From assembly GCA_028023455.1 (NCBI GenBank), contig JAQFVV010012396.1:7542085-7606084 (forward strand): DNA of 64,000 bases, read 5' to 3'. Positions 10,107-21,045 of this stretch are shown here, piece after piece (the stretch's first letter is position 1; every line of letters begins with the position of its first letter). The position numbers and the translations under genes are program-made. This stretch comes from Epiperipatus broadwayi. Its lineage: Eukaryota > Onychophora > Udeonychophora > Euonychophora > Peripatidae. The notes beneath the pieces are model-generated. The model was not told where the DNA came from. It did no database searches and was given only the letters and a program-made list of their open reading frames with translations.

Positions 10107-10990
10107 TGATGGACACTTGGTAATTACCACTTTTCATTACCATATAGTACCACTAAACATCGTATTAATCTACATTAACTCCAGCTCTACAGTTATCACA
10201 TATGTCTTCTAAACTATCAATACAGTTCTTGCAGCTAGCCCACTCCAGACATATTATTGGGTGATTGCAATCTGGATTATTTAATTTTTATAAATAAAAA
10301 TGCTTTCATCACTTAAATTTCATACTAATGAGTTATAGAGTTTTATACCACCTGTTTCAATCACTGGACACAACAACTGGCATTATCGGCATATATTATC
10401 CAATGGTGATCACCTAAATAAACTTAACCCCACCCAATTTTCATACCACTCTGTTCAAACTGTCATACTTAGCATTAATAAACATTAGGCAACATCCATT
10501 CAATTACATAAAATAGTTGTATGATTCTTCCCTCATTTTTACTACTGAGTTTATATTTACAAATCCTATATTATGTTGAACAAATTACACCATTGGCTAT
10601 AGACTTAGTTCAGAAGTACCTTGCTTTCATACACATAGTATATAACTTAATGTACAATACTTAATACAATTGTCCCCTCACATTTTCTAGCATTGGCCAA
10701 AGAGTTTTCTAAGCAAATTGTCACCACTATGTCTACCCACCAAACACATCACAAGTTAATAGAATTTGTCAAACTCACCATCATGTTTGGAAACAATTGA
10801 AGGATTATCTTGCTATCAAAAAAGAGAAAATTTTGCCTAACCTAACAGCACATGTGCATAAGAGCATACATAAACTGGCTGTTTGGCCACCCATCACCAT
10901 TAACTTCAAACAGATTTAAGTATTTGTATTATACATAATATGATCCACCATATACACCTGCACTTTAAAAATAAACTTCAGACCCATGAT
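10107..10990. other. Intergenic, possibly 5' part of a LINE relic
   Basis: AT-rich sequence with no clear ORF. It leads into LINE copy A1 and may be its eroded upstream part, but no endonuclease motif could be read. Confidence 0.25.
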
Positions 10991-12800
10991 ATACTCATAC
11001 CATTCATACACTTTTTTGAACCACTAGAAACTAATTTGCCTTTCCAAATCTGTAAGTTTGATCTAAAGTTGTAATTATTAGAAACTCTAATCACCCTCGG
11101 CCTCAGAGAATTACTGCATTCATCTTGAGTCATTATAATTATTTCACTATGTTGTATGCCTGTGATCTGGCACATTTTCTATCCCAGAAAATATATAGTG
11201 TAAAAGGTTTGTACCCAATTGCAATAGTGCCTTTCACTAAAAATCTGAGTCTATCTGGCATAACCAACCTTCAACCCATATCCATGGATACACTAGCCAT
11301 TAAAATACTTGAGAAAGTAATCAAGGATGAAATTGAGCCACCTACACTTCCATTATTATCACATATACAGTTTTCCAAAAATGGCTCCTTTACAAGCAAA
11401 ATTAATATTTATGACAATTTTGAGCTCAGTTCAAAAAAATAAAAAGTACAGTCCCATTGTAGTCCGGCTTTGCATGCAAGCAGTGTTTATTTCTGTCTCA
11501 ATTAGTCTACTTATTCAAATGTTTTCTAGTACCATCATACCATCCACACTGTTATAATTAATCACTAACTTTTTTTAATTATGAGTTGTACATTACTCTT
11601 AATGGTAGAAATTCTCCATCATTCAATCCCATTCAGTTAATCTTACAAGGGTTGCCCTAAATTCATTACTTTTCACACTCTACCTAAATGTACTTTTATA
11701 ACAAATACTGAATAAAATTACTAGAATCCAAATTCCACACATACAGCAATATATTCCTTGCTTAGCTTATATGAATGACATCATTGTCTTCTTACCTTCT
11801 CAGAAACAGCTTCCCATATTACAAAACATATGTAATGATTATACAGCTGCATACAATATGGGTTTTCTTCCACAAAAACTCCTATAAGGACTCTATTCCC
11901 AAAGAAATTTATGTTCCCAATGTTTTCCAAGTAAAGTCTACTCCATTCCTAAGCTTTCCCCTTTACATAGGGTCCTGTGATATATGATTTACAATATAAA
12001 CCAAATTCCATGATTTTGACTCTGACCAACTAACTTTCTAAGGCATATCTATTCATTTACTCCATGATACATCTGTTCAATACTCATGCTACTAAAAATA
12101 TACTATGGACATATAAAATTTTCAAAGATGTTCATTTTTGTGAAAAGCTCCATATGCAATAAATTGTTCTGGGGACACAAGATGGCATTAATATCCATAA
12201 AACAATTCAAATTGTTACCAATTGGTTCCCAAACCTGCAGTACCTGCTGAAAGTAACTCCTACAGATAAACCTCCCCTTTCAATGCCATAACCTCCCCAA
12301 AAGTTACAAGTTCACTTACTGGCAAATGTATAACTGCTTCATCTGAATTCTGACAATGATTATCCCATCCCCATGCTTGGCATTAGTAACCATTGTTTTC
12401 TCTGCCAATTTAAGAAATGGGCACTAGAACTGAAGTTTTTTGACATCCTGATCAGATCAACCTGCATGCACATTCAACATTCTTTTTTCTGATGTATGCC
12501 TTGAATCTGAAGAGACTCAACAATACTTTCTCAATGACTGATGAGCACTAAATTTCACACAGCAAATTATGTTCCATGCATAGGCTGCTTGCTACTTCCA
12601 TACACCACATAACCCAGTCTTTCCAAAGACCACAAATTTCTGCTGTGCATGCAGCCACATTTAACCTGTTTAGCTTCTGGTGCACCCATTGCACATTCTT
12701 GTTAGATAACAATACAAGGAGGCATCCATCCACATTTACTAATAAATTACACCAGATAAAAGCATGGGGTAACAACATAGCCAACCAGATATTTTCATAA
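10991..12800 (+). mobile_element. L1/Tx1-like LINE relic, copy A1
   Basis: A heavily decayed non-LTR reverse transcriptase. Near 11268-11327 it reads PISMDTLAIKILEKVIKD, the RT motif usually seen as RPISLTSxxxKxxExxIxD. Near 11767-11806 it reads AYMNDIIVFLPSQ, the YADD box with the first Asp changed to Asn. At 12509-12538 it reads EETQQYFLND, matching a C-terminal zinc-knuckle-like segment in copies A2 and A3. Nucleotide similarity to A3 is visible near 12180-12290 (ATCCATAAAACAAT..., TTCCCAAACCTG...). No endonuclease was recognised. The clade is inferred from the L1/Tx1-style arrangement and is uncertain. Confidence 0.65.
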
Positions 12801-13463
12801 CCACCTGATCATTCATTGGAGAGCAGTCCAACTTATAAGCTGCCACAGCCACAGTAGATAGTACTAACATCTATTTGGACATTTCATCTGCTTTATATAC
12901 AGGTAGCCATATAAAAGCTATTTTCTAGACATCCTCATTTGAATAGTTCAATTCCACAGAAGGTTGTTTAACTGGACCAGTCAACCTCCAGACAAATGAA
13001 CTTTATGAACATTTCATATATATATGTAAATTTATAAATAAACATTAGAAAATACAGTACTTAAAAGATTATAAAAAATATATCTATAACCATCACTTAG
13101 AAGCACTTTCAACTATCTTTGTAGTTTTTATCAACTAATACTTTTAAAATGTCAGCTTTCCCATAATTCCATGATGTCAACTTTCCCATAATTCCATGAT
13201 CTTAACATTTGCTGCTTGCCTATTAATTAAATTTTGCTTGTATTTATATATTAATATCGCTTCTTTTTCTTTTATTATTATTTCTTTCAGTTTTCAGTAA
13301 TTTTACGTTACTATAATTAAAATCAAAACCATATATATACATGATTTATTATGGTCATAAAAGACAAAAGCTGATAAATTATCATTATTTTTATAATTTT
13401 GTTTTGTATTTTGAACCTTTTTAATAATAACAAGTGCTCTTTTGTTCATTTTTTCAATATGTA
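12801..13463. other. AT-rich intergenic sequence
   Basis: No gene seen. It holds a 27-bp tandem duplication (GTCAACTTTCCCATAATTCC type) at about 13148-13201. Confidence 0.35.
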
Positions 13464-13863
13464 CCTCAATTCACCTATATATCCACTGCCACACCTACAC
13501 ATCCATTTGTAAATGATACAATTTTTATTTGTTAATAAAGTCTTATTTTTTAAATTATTTATTAATTTAATATAAGTGATGCATAAAATGCAATATCACA
13601 TATAATTTTATAAATTTTCTTAATGAAATTGCCTGTTGATTTAAAATATATGGTATTGATATCCCTCAATTCACCTATATATCCACTGCCACACCTACAC
13701 ATCCATTTGTAAATGATACAATTTTTATTTGTTAATAAAGTCTTATTTTTTAAATTATTTATTAATTTAATATAGGTGATGCATAAAATGCAATATCACA
13801 TATAATTTTATAAATTTTCTTAATGAAATTGCCTGTTGATTTAAAATATATGGTATTGATATC
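13464..13863. repeat. Exact 200-bp tandem duplication
   Basis: Two head-to-tail units, 13464-13663 and 13664-13863, beginning CCTCAATTCACC. I see a single difference (AAGTGATG versus AGGTGATG). It overlaps the downstream edge of the Penelope-like relic. The near-identity points to a very recent duplication or an assembly artefact. Confidence 0.9.
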
Positions 13864-14515
13864 CAACATTTTTTATCAGAAGAATTAACATTATTATAAA
13901 TATTATTTTTATATTTAGAATTAAAAAATTTTAACAGTATAATAAACACAATCATAATTATATCCAACATTTAACAATTCATTATAATAAATTTCAATAT
14001 TTTTGGTTTTATTCGATATATATTTACAAAGATTATCATTTCTAAATAAGAAGAACTTCAAACCTGTTATTTTATGTGACATTGGTACTTTTGATTCATA
14101 TGAAATATATCCTCTTTTTGCTATTGGTTTCAAGTCTTATAGTAATCCAATTTATCTTTGTTTCTAGTTATCTTGAGATCTGAAAATTGAACACACAATG
14201 AATTTTCATCTGTTTTAATCTATTTTAAGCCCTTTATATTATTTAATTCATTAAACAAATCATTAATAGCATTTGGCTTTCCACAAACAAAAACATCATC
14301 AACATATCAATTGTATAAAGTAATATTTTTCTGATAATATTGCTTTTCAAAATATTTTCTTCATATGTAGCTATAACAAAATTACATATTTGGGCAACTG
14401 TAGGAAGACTCATCAGCCAGAAAAATTCATGAACAAAGTGCTTTAACCTTGTTGTTTTAGATGATTCTAAATGATTGTAGAAAATATATGTATTATTAAA
14501 ATCACCAGTAATCAT
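13767..14515 (-). pseudogene. Penelope-like reverse transcriptase relic
   Basis: Reading the minus strand from 14515: a FNNTYIFYNH-like start, SLPTVAQICNFVIATYEEN (palm segment), then YVDDVFVCGKPN at 14271-14306 carrying the YxDD active site. Next come FNELNNIKGLK, FSDLKITRNKDK (about 14155-14190), YISYESKVPMSHK (about 14075-14115) and a LLNVGYNYD / WISIPYI tail near 13855-13990. The order YVDD, LN.I, FLDLxI, then Y.S.HP..HK and a late SIPYI is the pattern I associate with Penelope-like RTs. Several frame changes and stops break it. No GIY-YIG endonuclease was found. A LINE of unusual type is the alternative. Confidence 0.58.
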
Positions 14516-14519
14516 AATT

Positions 14520-15229
14520 TATAAGACATAATTCTATATCAATTACTATTAAATCATAATTTTTAATATATATATATATGTAATATTCAAATCACACACA
14601 CATATATATATATAATATTCAAATATATATATATATATATATCAAAATATATAATGAATCAGCAATCATCAATATGTAATATTCAAATCACACATATATA
14701 TATATATATAATATTCAAATCAATATATATATATATATATATATATATAATGAATCAGCAATCATCAAATGTTAAAATAACAGAATTGTGGGAGAATGAA
14801 ATCTAAATTGAACTATGGGTATTGTGAAAGCTTGTCACATTTTGATTATTCAATGTTATATAGTTTATAAAGACTATAAGTACTTCTAAAAATAATTATA
14901 ATTTATGTGAATTTTACTGTATTTTGATATATATTGATTTGAGTATTACATATATTTTGGAAAGAATACAGACATCAAACTTAATTTATTATATATTGTA
15001 ACATAATTAAAGTAGTCGTAAAAGATATTACCATATCTGAGTTGAAAATATATATATAAGAATTATAAACAAATTATTAATAACAAGTATTATAACTCAG
15101 GTATATGAAATCACGTGAGGTGAGTACACTAGTAATTCAATAAAATATAACTTAGATATACAGACAGTACATCTTATCCACTTTCATTTCTTGGTTTGAT
15201 GTTAAGTGCATGTTTAAACAAATACTAAG
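14520..15229. other. AT microsatellites and a short direct repeat
   Basis: (TA)n runs at 14566-14580, 14605-14650 and 14695-14750. A segment of about 100 bp ending AATGAATCAGCAATCATCAA occurs twice (14653, 14750), with the TAATATTCAAATCACACA core also repeated. No gene seen. Confidence 0.5.
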
Positions 15230-15330
15230 TGAATATGGTCTAGCAGGGCACCACTAGATTATCTGAATCTAGACACGGTTATATCTAATAACCTTTCACA
15301 TGTACCGGGTTTGAATCTCCTCTTTTGGTA
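15230..15330 (+). repeat. tRNA-like SINE relic
   Basis: TGGTCTAGCAGG (15236-15247) fits the RNA polymerase III A box and GGGTTTGAATCTCC (15307-15320) the B box, about 60 bases apart. No intact cloverleaf or target duplication was seen, so it is more likely a SINE relic than a working tRNA. Confidence 0.5.
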
Positions 15331-16680
15331 CTTTATTTCTAATTAAAAATGAGAGATTTTGCTTTTTGAGCCATATCACTATACACACTAATATTTAGGC
15401 AAAAGTAAAGCATCTTCAAACCAAAGTGGAGTATATTAGACATAAATCATTTCTCAGATCTTAGCATAACAAATGTGTTTCAATATTTTTATAAGTTTAC
15501 TAGCTCAGATTATATATAACTAATTTAGGATGGCAATTCACTCATCCTTGCATGAAATAGATGACGGGATGTGGTTATAATAATACTAAGAAATCACTAA
15601 ATATTATAAAATCAATATTTATTTATGGCCTTTAAACAGTTAAACAGCTCATTAATTAAAACGTTGAAAACGATGATGATGATGATAATAATAACAATAA
15701 TGACAAGGTTTCAACTACATCTCTAGGACTAAGCCTAAACATAAAACTAAATTTTATAAAGAAATTCATAATTATTGCTTAATTTTAGCATATTTACTTA
15801 TATCTTAAATAACTAATATTCAACCATTGATGATGATGAATAATCACACTTAACAAAGACTATACTTAATGAAATATATACGCCTCGTTTAATAAAACAA
15901 ACTAATATTTATTACTACATTTCTAACATATACATAAAAATTTCTAGGTAAATATGAAAATTGACATGAATAATAATAATAATAATTGATTATATAACAA
16001 TCCTCAGATTAATTTTAAGTTCTTCCCCCTTTCCCTTCAAATGTATTTTGTATTAAGTTGGACGTCACATTGACCATGATTTTTACTCCATGAGAAAAGT
16101 ATTTCAAGAGAAAAAAATATTATCTGCTCATTAGCACACATACTTTAAAAATCCAACATGTAAATAGAATGTAAAAAAAAAATGTTAGTAGAATTGATAG
16201 AGCAAGTTTTAGAAACAAGTTTTAAATTATTTTCTCCCCCCTTTCTTCTACCTCTGAAATACTATACTTAACTTGAAACAAACTAATCTAATATTCTAAC
16301 ACTACTTGTTACTTCACATTCACTCACAATTATACACATATAAAAATATCATTATGTATGTGCATGTTTTATCCCATAATAACAAAATATTATTTAAAAC
16401 CAAAATAAAAATAATATATTAGTTAAAACTAAAATCATAACACCATAAAAAAAATTGTTTTACACATTAATATTTTTCATAACTGTAAAATTAATAAACA
16501 AATAATTTTCATACATTCAAGATCATTTATGAAGCTCAAAGTTATTATTAGTAAGACATTTTTGTTTTTAATCGATCTGAATAGTCTTTAAAAGTTCTTT
16601 AAATAAAATATACCACTTTATTGCTAACATGTTTATTAAGGCTCTGATATCATAAAGAAAATAGATATAAAAAGTCATAT
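15331..16680. other. AT-rich intergenic sequence
   Basis: No supported feature beyond short GAT/AAT triplet runs near 15672-15700 and 15970-15988 and a C/T-rich stretch near 16021. Confidence 0.3.
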
Positions 16681-17226
16681 TACCGATCTTTTGTTTGTGG
16701 TGAATTTCCAAGGGTTCAAACTTGTCTTGTATAATGTCTATATTTCTGCAGCTACCATTTCCGTTTTACGTGGGAACAATCTCTTTCTTGAGGTGCATAA
16801 CTATTTGATGATGATGACTCTATTGAGGTTATTTGCTTTAGTGGACAATTTGGAAATCATTATATTAATTTTTCTTCTCTTCCTGTCAAGCATGTGGATG
16901 AAATACAGCAGTTGTTTTCACATTTATAAATTTTCTTGAGTTTAAAATCAGTTGTTGTAACAATTAATTGGACTTGATGATTAATATTTATCAGTAGATT
17001 AATTCATCTTCTTTGAATGCAGGTGAATGCTTTCTTCCTTCTATTAAAAACAACATCTTATTTCTCTGGTCAGTTGAAAGGTGTAGAATATCATTTTAGA
17101 CACAACATCTTTTCTTTCCTCTATGATGTGCAGCTTCCCCCAGATGTCCCGGAAAAGATGGGACATACATATAATTTTTCTAGCCAGCCATTTCTTATAT
17201 TTTCAACATTCAATTTAATAGTCTAA
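16681..17226 (+). other. Unrecognised coding-like stretch
   Basis: Less AT-rich than its surroundings. Three protein-like segments follow each other on the + strand with frame changes. 16691-16800 reads FQGFKLVLYNVYISAA. Then 16803-16931 in another frame reads LFDDDDSIEVICFSG and KHVDEIQQLFSHL. Last, 17017-17226 reads SGQLKGVEYHF and LYDVQLPPDVPEKMG. I do not recognise the family. It could be an eroded transposon ORF, a host pseudogene or chance. A splice-like acceptor (TTTGAATGCAG) ends at 17021, but the surrounding frames do not form a clean exon. Confidence 0.25.
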
Positions 17227-18582
17227 AAATCTGAATCATTCTCACCAACAAAAAATAATAATTCCAGACACTTTTTATATCCAATTTTTAGCTAACTTAA
17301 CCAATCAGAGATAGCATCACTTGCTATTTTTGGACAAATTTGTTTTAATTAGATCTCTAATTTATTTTCAACTAAATTATTTTTCAACTGAAAAGTTTAA
17401 TCCTTTTTCCAGACACTTTTGTTTAAAAAAAAAATAGACTTAATCCTTATTTCCTTTCTTTTCTCTTTTTTTTAACATCCAGGTAACATTTCAAATCTTT
17501 GAGCTTCCTTCTTTAGATCTTAAGATAAGACAATTTCAAAATTAGAGCTCTCACCCATTATAAGCTCCCAAAGTGAAAAACAATCAAAAAAAAAATTGCT
17601 ACAAAGATAAATATCTGATTAAACCGATTTCCTCTTTTAACAAAAAATTGTACAAAAAAAATAATTTGACAGATTTAATCCTTCCTTTTCTTTCAATATT
17701 TAGTAAATGTAAATTTCTGTATGTAATGTACACACATCCTTCATTCTTTCAAATCATTCATAAACTAACATTAAATAATATAATTGCTAGCTTAGTAATT
17801 ATAACCCAATTATTTAATTAAATCTGTAACTTTTAAATCCCAATTATAATTAAAGAAAAGCAAAATAGAAGCATAGAATAAGATATTAGAATTGATCAAG
17901 CATAGGTTAGTTTTAAAGAAAGTTAAAATGTTGAATATTTGAAATATAAAACAATTAAATAGTTTACACATACATTGCCTATACGTATGCGTTATAACTT
18001 TGCTTTTTAAAGAAAATTTAAATATTAAATAGTTTAAATGTGTGTATTACCTTTCTATCAACACACAAACAAATAAAGCATATAATTGTTGACCCACTCT
18101 CTTTCTATCTAAAGCTTTTAGAACTGGACCTTGTAGGGTTTAAACATGGATGCCCTACAACTTCTTTTATGGTTCTATAAAAATGTGATGATGATTTTGT
18201 TTTACACTTTCTTTCATGCACATTACTATAAATTTGGCTAGTGACCAAATTGTAATGGCACAATATATACATATAACCCAATAAGTATTTTAGTATATCT
18301 AAAAGCAATTTCAATCCATATTGTTTCATTAGGATATAATCCAACTTTATGAGATTGAAATTCTAGTTGAGATTGGAGGGCAGCAATATCAAAATCCTCT
18401 ATCTTGTCTGTAAAATCAGTTGATAACTTATTTCCAATTTTGTATTAAATTCTTCATTCAAATCTTCAACTAACATCAAATTACTAGATAATTTCAAAAA
18501 AACATAAGTCACATCCAATAACAATGCTGATTCTAACCACCTACTCAGATTTTATCCTGTCTCTCTATGTCTGGATCTTCTA
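17227..18582. other. AT-rich intergenic sequence
   Basis: No gene seen. Many A and T runs; short ORFs at 17573-17821 (+) and 18105-18344 (-) show no family motif. Confidence 0.3.
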
Positions 18583-18890
18583 CCCATGAATCTCACACTT
18601 AAACCACATTAAAAGCAACACTCGGTCTTTAATTGTAACACAGCCAGACCCAGAATCTAAACAACCTATCATTAAACTCTAACTCAACAATTGCAACCAG
18701 GTCTAACATAGCTGTACCAACATTCCCTTTGACTCCCATGAATCTCAAAATTAAATCTCATCAAAAGCCTTACTTAGCTTCCATCCCTAACACATAGCTA
18801 GGCCCAGAGACTAATCAACCTACCACAAACTCCATCTTAACAGTTACAAACAATTCTAACATAGCTATACCACTCCTTATAAAACACCCA
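18583..18890. repeat. Two-unit tandem repeat, about 151-bp period
   Basis: CCCATGAATCTCA occurs at 18583 and 18734. The following sequence (AAAGC...ACT...CTT, AACACA...CCCAGA, TCAACAATTGCAA / TTAACAGTTACAAA, TCTAACATAGCT) repeats with divergence. Confidence 0.7.
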
Positions 18891-19174
18891 ATTTATTCAA
18901 ATGCATCAGAAAACAGGCATGGCAGAGTTGAACCAAATGTAAAAGCTATTCTCCCATGCCTCTCACCCGTACCAACACTATCTTCAACCCATGTTACCAA
19001 TTAAGCTAAAAGAAAATCTGGTCACCCCAAAAATATCCAGCACCATAAAAATCAAAAATAACTGACATTGATCTCATACCAGTGTGGACCTCACAGATAA
19101 CTGCCACACTATCATGGAAATTGCTAGTCCCCCATCTATGTTACCAAGGCAACCAGACTACATATAAAACTAAA
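18891..19174. other. Spacer between tandem repeats
   Basis: Relatively C-rich on the + strand, with a short inverted pair (GGCATGG near 18919 and CCATGCC near 18955). Nothing else identified. Confidence 0.3.
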
Positions 19175-19600
19175 CCTAGTTTGCATCTGTAGATACAGTA
19201 ATTCAGAGCATGTAAAATTTATGTAATCTTATGTAAATCAATAAATCAACTTTTACATAAGTAAACCTACAACTACAGATTGCCCATATAACCACAGTAA
19301 TCAAAGCCATGTAAAGCTCTTGTAACTATTCCAAGGCATAAAAAAATTCTTGTAATCTCATGTAAATCACTGAATCAACTTTTAAATATGTTAACCTGCA
19401 TCTATGGATTGTCCATGTAATCATAGCAATCCAAGCTATGGGAAACCCTTGTAACTAATCCATAGCATATAAAAATTCCTGCAATCCTATGTAAACCAAT
19501 AAATCAACTTTTATATATGTACACCTGCAACTACAGATTACCCATGTAAACACAGCAATCCAAGCTATGTAAAACTCTTGTAACTCTTTAAAACAAATAA
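19175..19600. repeat. Tandem repeat, 129-bp period, about 3.3 units
   Basis: ACCTACAACTACAGATTGCC (19265), ACCTGCATCTATGGATTGTC (19394) and ACCTGCAACTACAGATTACC (19523) mark successive units exactly 129 bp apart. Each unit also holds GTAA.TCTTGTAA and AAATCAACTTTTA. A partial unit precedes them. The array leads straight into the microsatellite at 19617. Confidence 0.85.
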
Positions 19601-19616
19601 AGCTTATCATTGAAAC

Positions 19617-19673
<57 letters not shown>

Positions 19674-19781
19674 GTAGTAGTAGTAGTAGCAGTAGCAGTA
19701 GCAGTAGTAATAGTAATAGCAATAGCAGCAGCAGCAGTACCTGCAGCAGCAGTAATAGTAGCAGCAGCAGCACAAACAATC
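19617..19781. repeat. Compound AAT/AGT/AGC trinucleotide microsatellite
   Basis: About 18 AAT units, then AGT units, then mixed AGC/AGT units, all in one triplet phase. Homopolymer ORFs on both strands are artefacts of this tract. Confidence 0.95.
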
Positions 19782-19799
19782 TCAAATTTATGTTTTAAT

Positions 19800-21045
19800 T
19801 ATTTTTTATAATATAGTGAAAACAAAAATTCAAAGTAAAATCATGATTAATATAGAAATTTGATCAATCAACGCCTTTATAAACAGTAACAGTAACGAAT
19901 AAAGTAGACAGCACTTAGTTGAAATAACCTGGGGAAAAACTAAAACAAAGTCGACATTGATAGTAAAAGATTCTTCTGTAACTGTTCATTCTATGTCTGT
20001 ACTCTGCATATTTTAAAACTGATTAAAAAATAAATCTTCGTGTTTTAATTTTTTATTTTTTGCTATAATCTCGACTATTTAATGAACTTGTTTCATTGAA
20101 AGCTTGTCAACAGTTTTCAAAACAGAGTAATGTAATTGAATAAACTATCAAATCCTAAATAACAATTTTTTTATTCATGAAGATTGTATTCATTTGAAAT
20201 CATTTTCTAATTAATAATAATCAGTTGAAATGAATTTATATAATTAGTAGATAATTTAATTTATTGATATTATGTAAGCTTCACCTACTTCTTCACTTAG
20301 AACGACTAAGATTTTTTTTTTTAATTAAGACTCGTCCTTGCTTATTAGATAAATTAAGAAAGGAAAAGAATTTTTTCATTATATAAATGTAATCTAATAA
20401 TAATAAAAATTAAATATAAGAGGTAAAAAGTTTCTAATAAATTGATTTAATAATATTATTATTTTTAAATGTCCTAAATAATTAACCAGAAATCAATAGT
20501 TGTAACTTAAAGAAAACGTTAAGTATCTTTATAATGTAGGAGTTATTAAAGTTTATGATTCAGCTCTTAGGGGAGGGAAAACAATGACAAACTACCACTG
20601 TCAATGATTAAGTGTTATTGTTTGTTTGTGTCCTGGTTAATATTATGAGCAATAGTAAAAGTAAAATGCACTAAACAGTTAGCTAGAAATAAAAATCACA
20701 AGTCTGATTTTTAACCAAGAAAAAAAAAGAGGGGGGGGGTCTCAGTTAGGCCCATTGAATAAAATTGTTGCTCTGTGCTTATTTGGTGCTCATGTATATT
20801 CATTTCCCCTATGATAAATTCTATATTTCTAAGTAACTTTTGTTTTGCATATTTTAGCATAGCTTTGATAATAAAAGATTTCCAGATGAGGTAAAAAGGT
20901 GAAAAAAACCATTTCATTGTAATTAACTGAATAAAATGTGTATTCACATGACGCAGATTTTATATGCTTACACATGCTGTTAATAAGAGTATGCAATGCA
21001 TTGCACTGTGACTTCTTATATGGAATCAGGAATCTCTCAGCCACT
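19800..21045. other. AT-rich intergenic sequence
   Basis: No supported gene. A G-run at 20731-20740 is the only sharp feature. The 78-codon minus ORF at 20711-20947 shows no recognisable motif. Confidence 0.3.

Noticed and set aside
14520-14760. Possible CRISPR-like spaced repeats
   Set aside because: Repeated words are separated by (TA)n and occur only twice; eukaryotic microsatellite-type sequence, not an array.
19455-19798. Cys/Tyr-, Leu- and Asn/Ser-rich ORFs
   Set aside because: Artefacts of the compound AAT/AGT/AGC tract.
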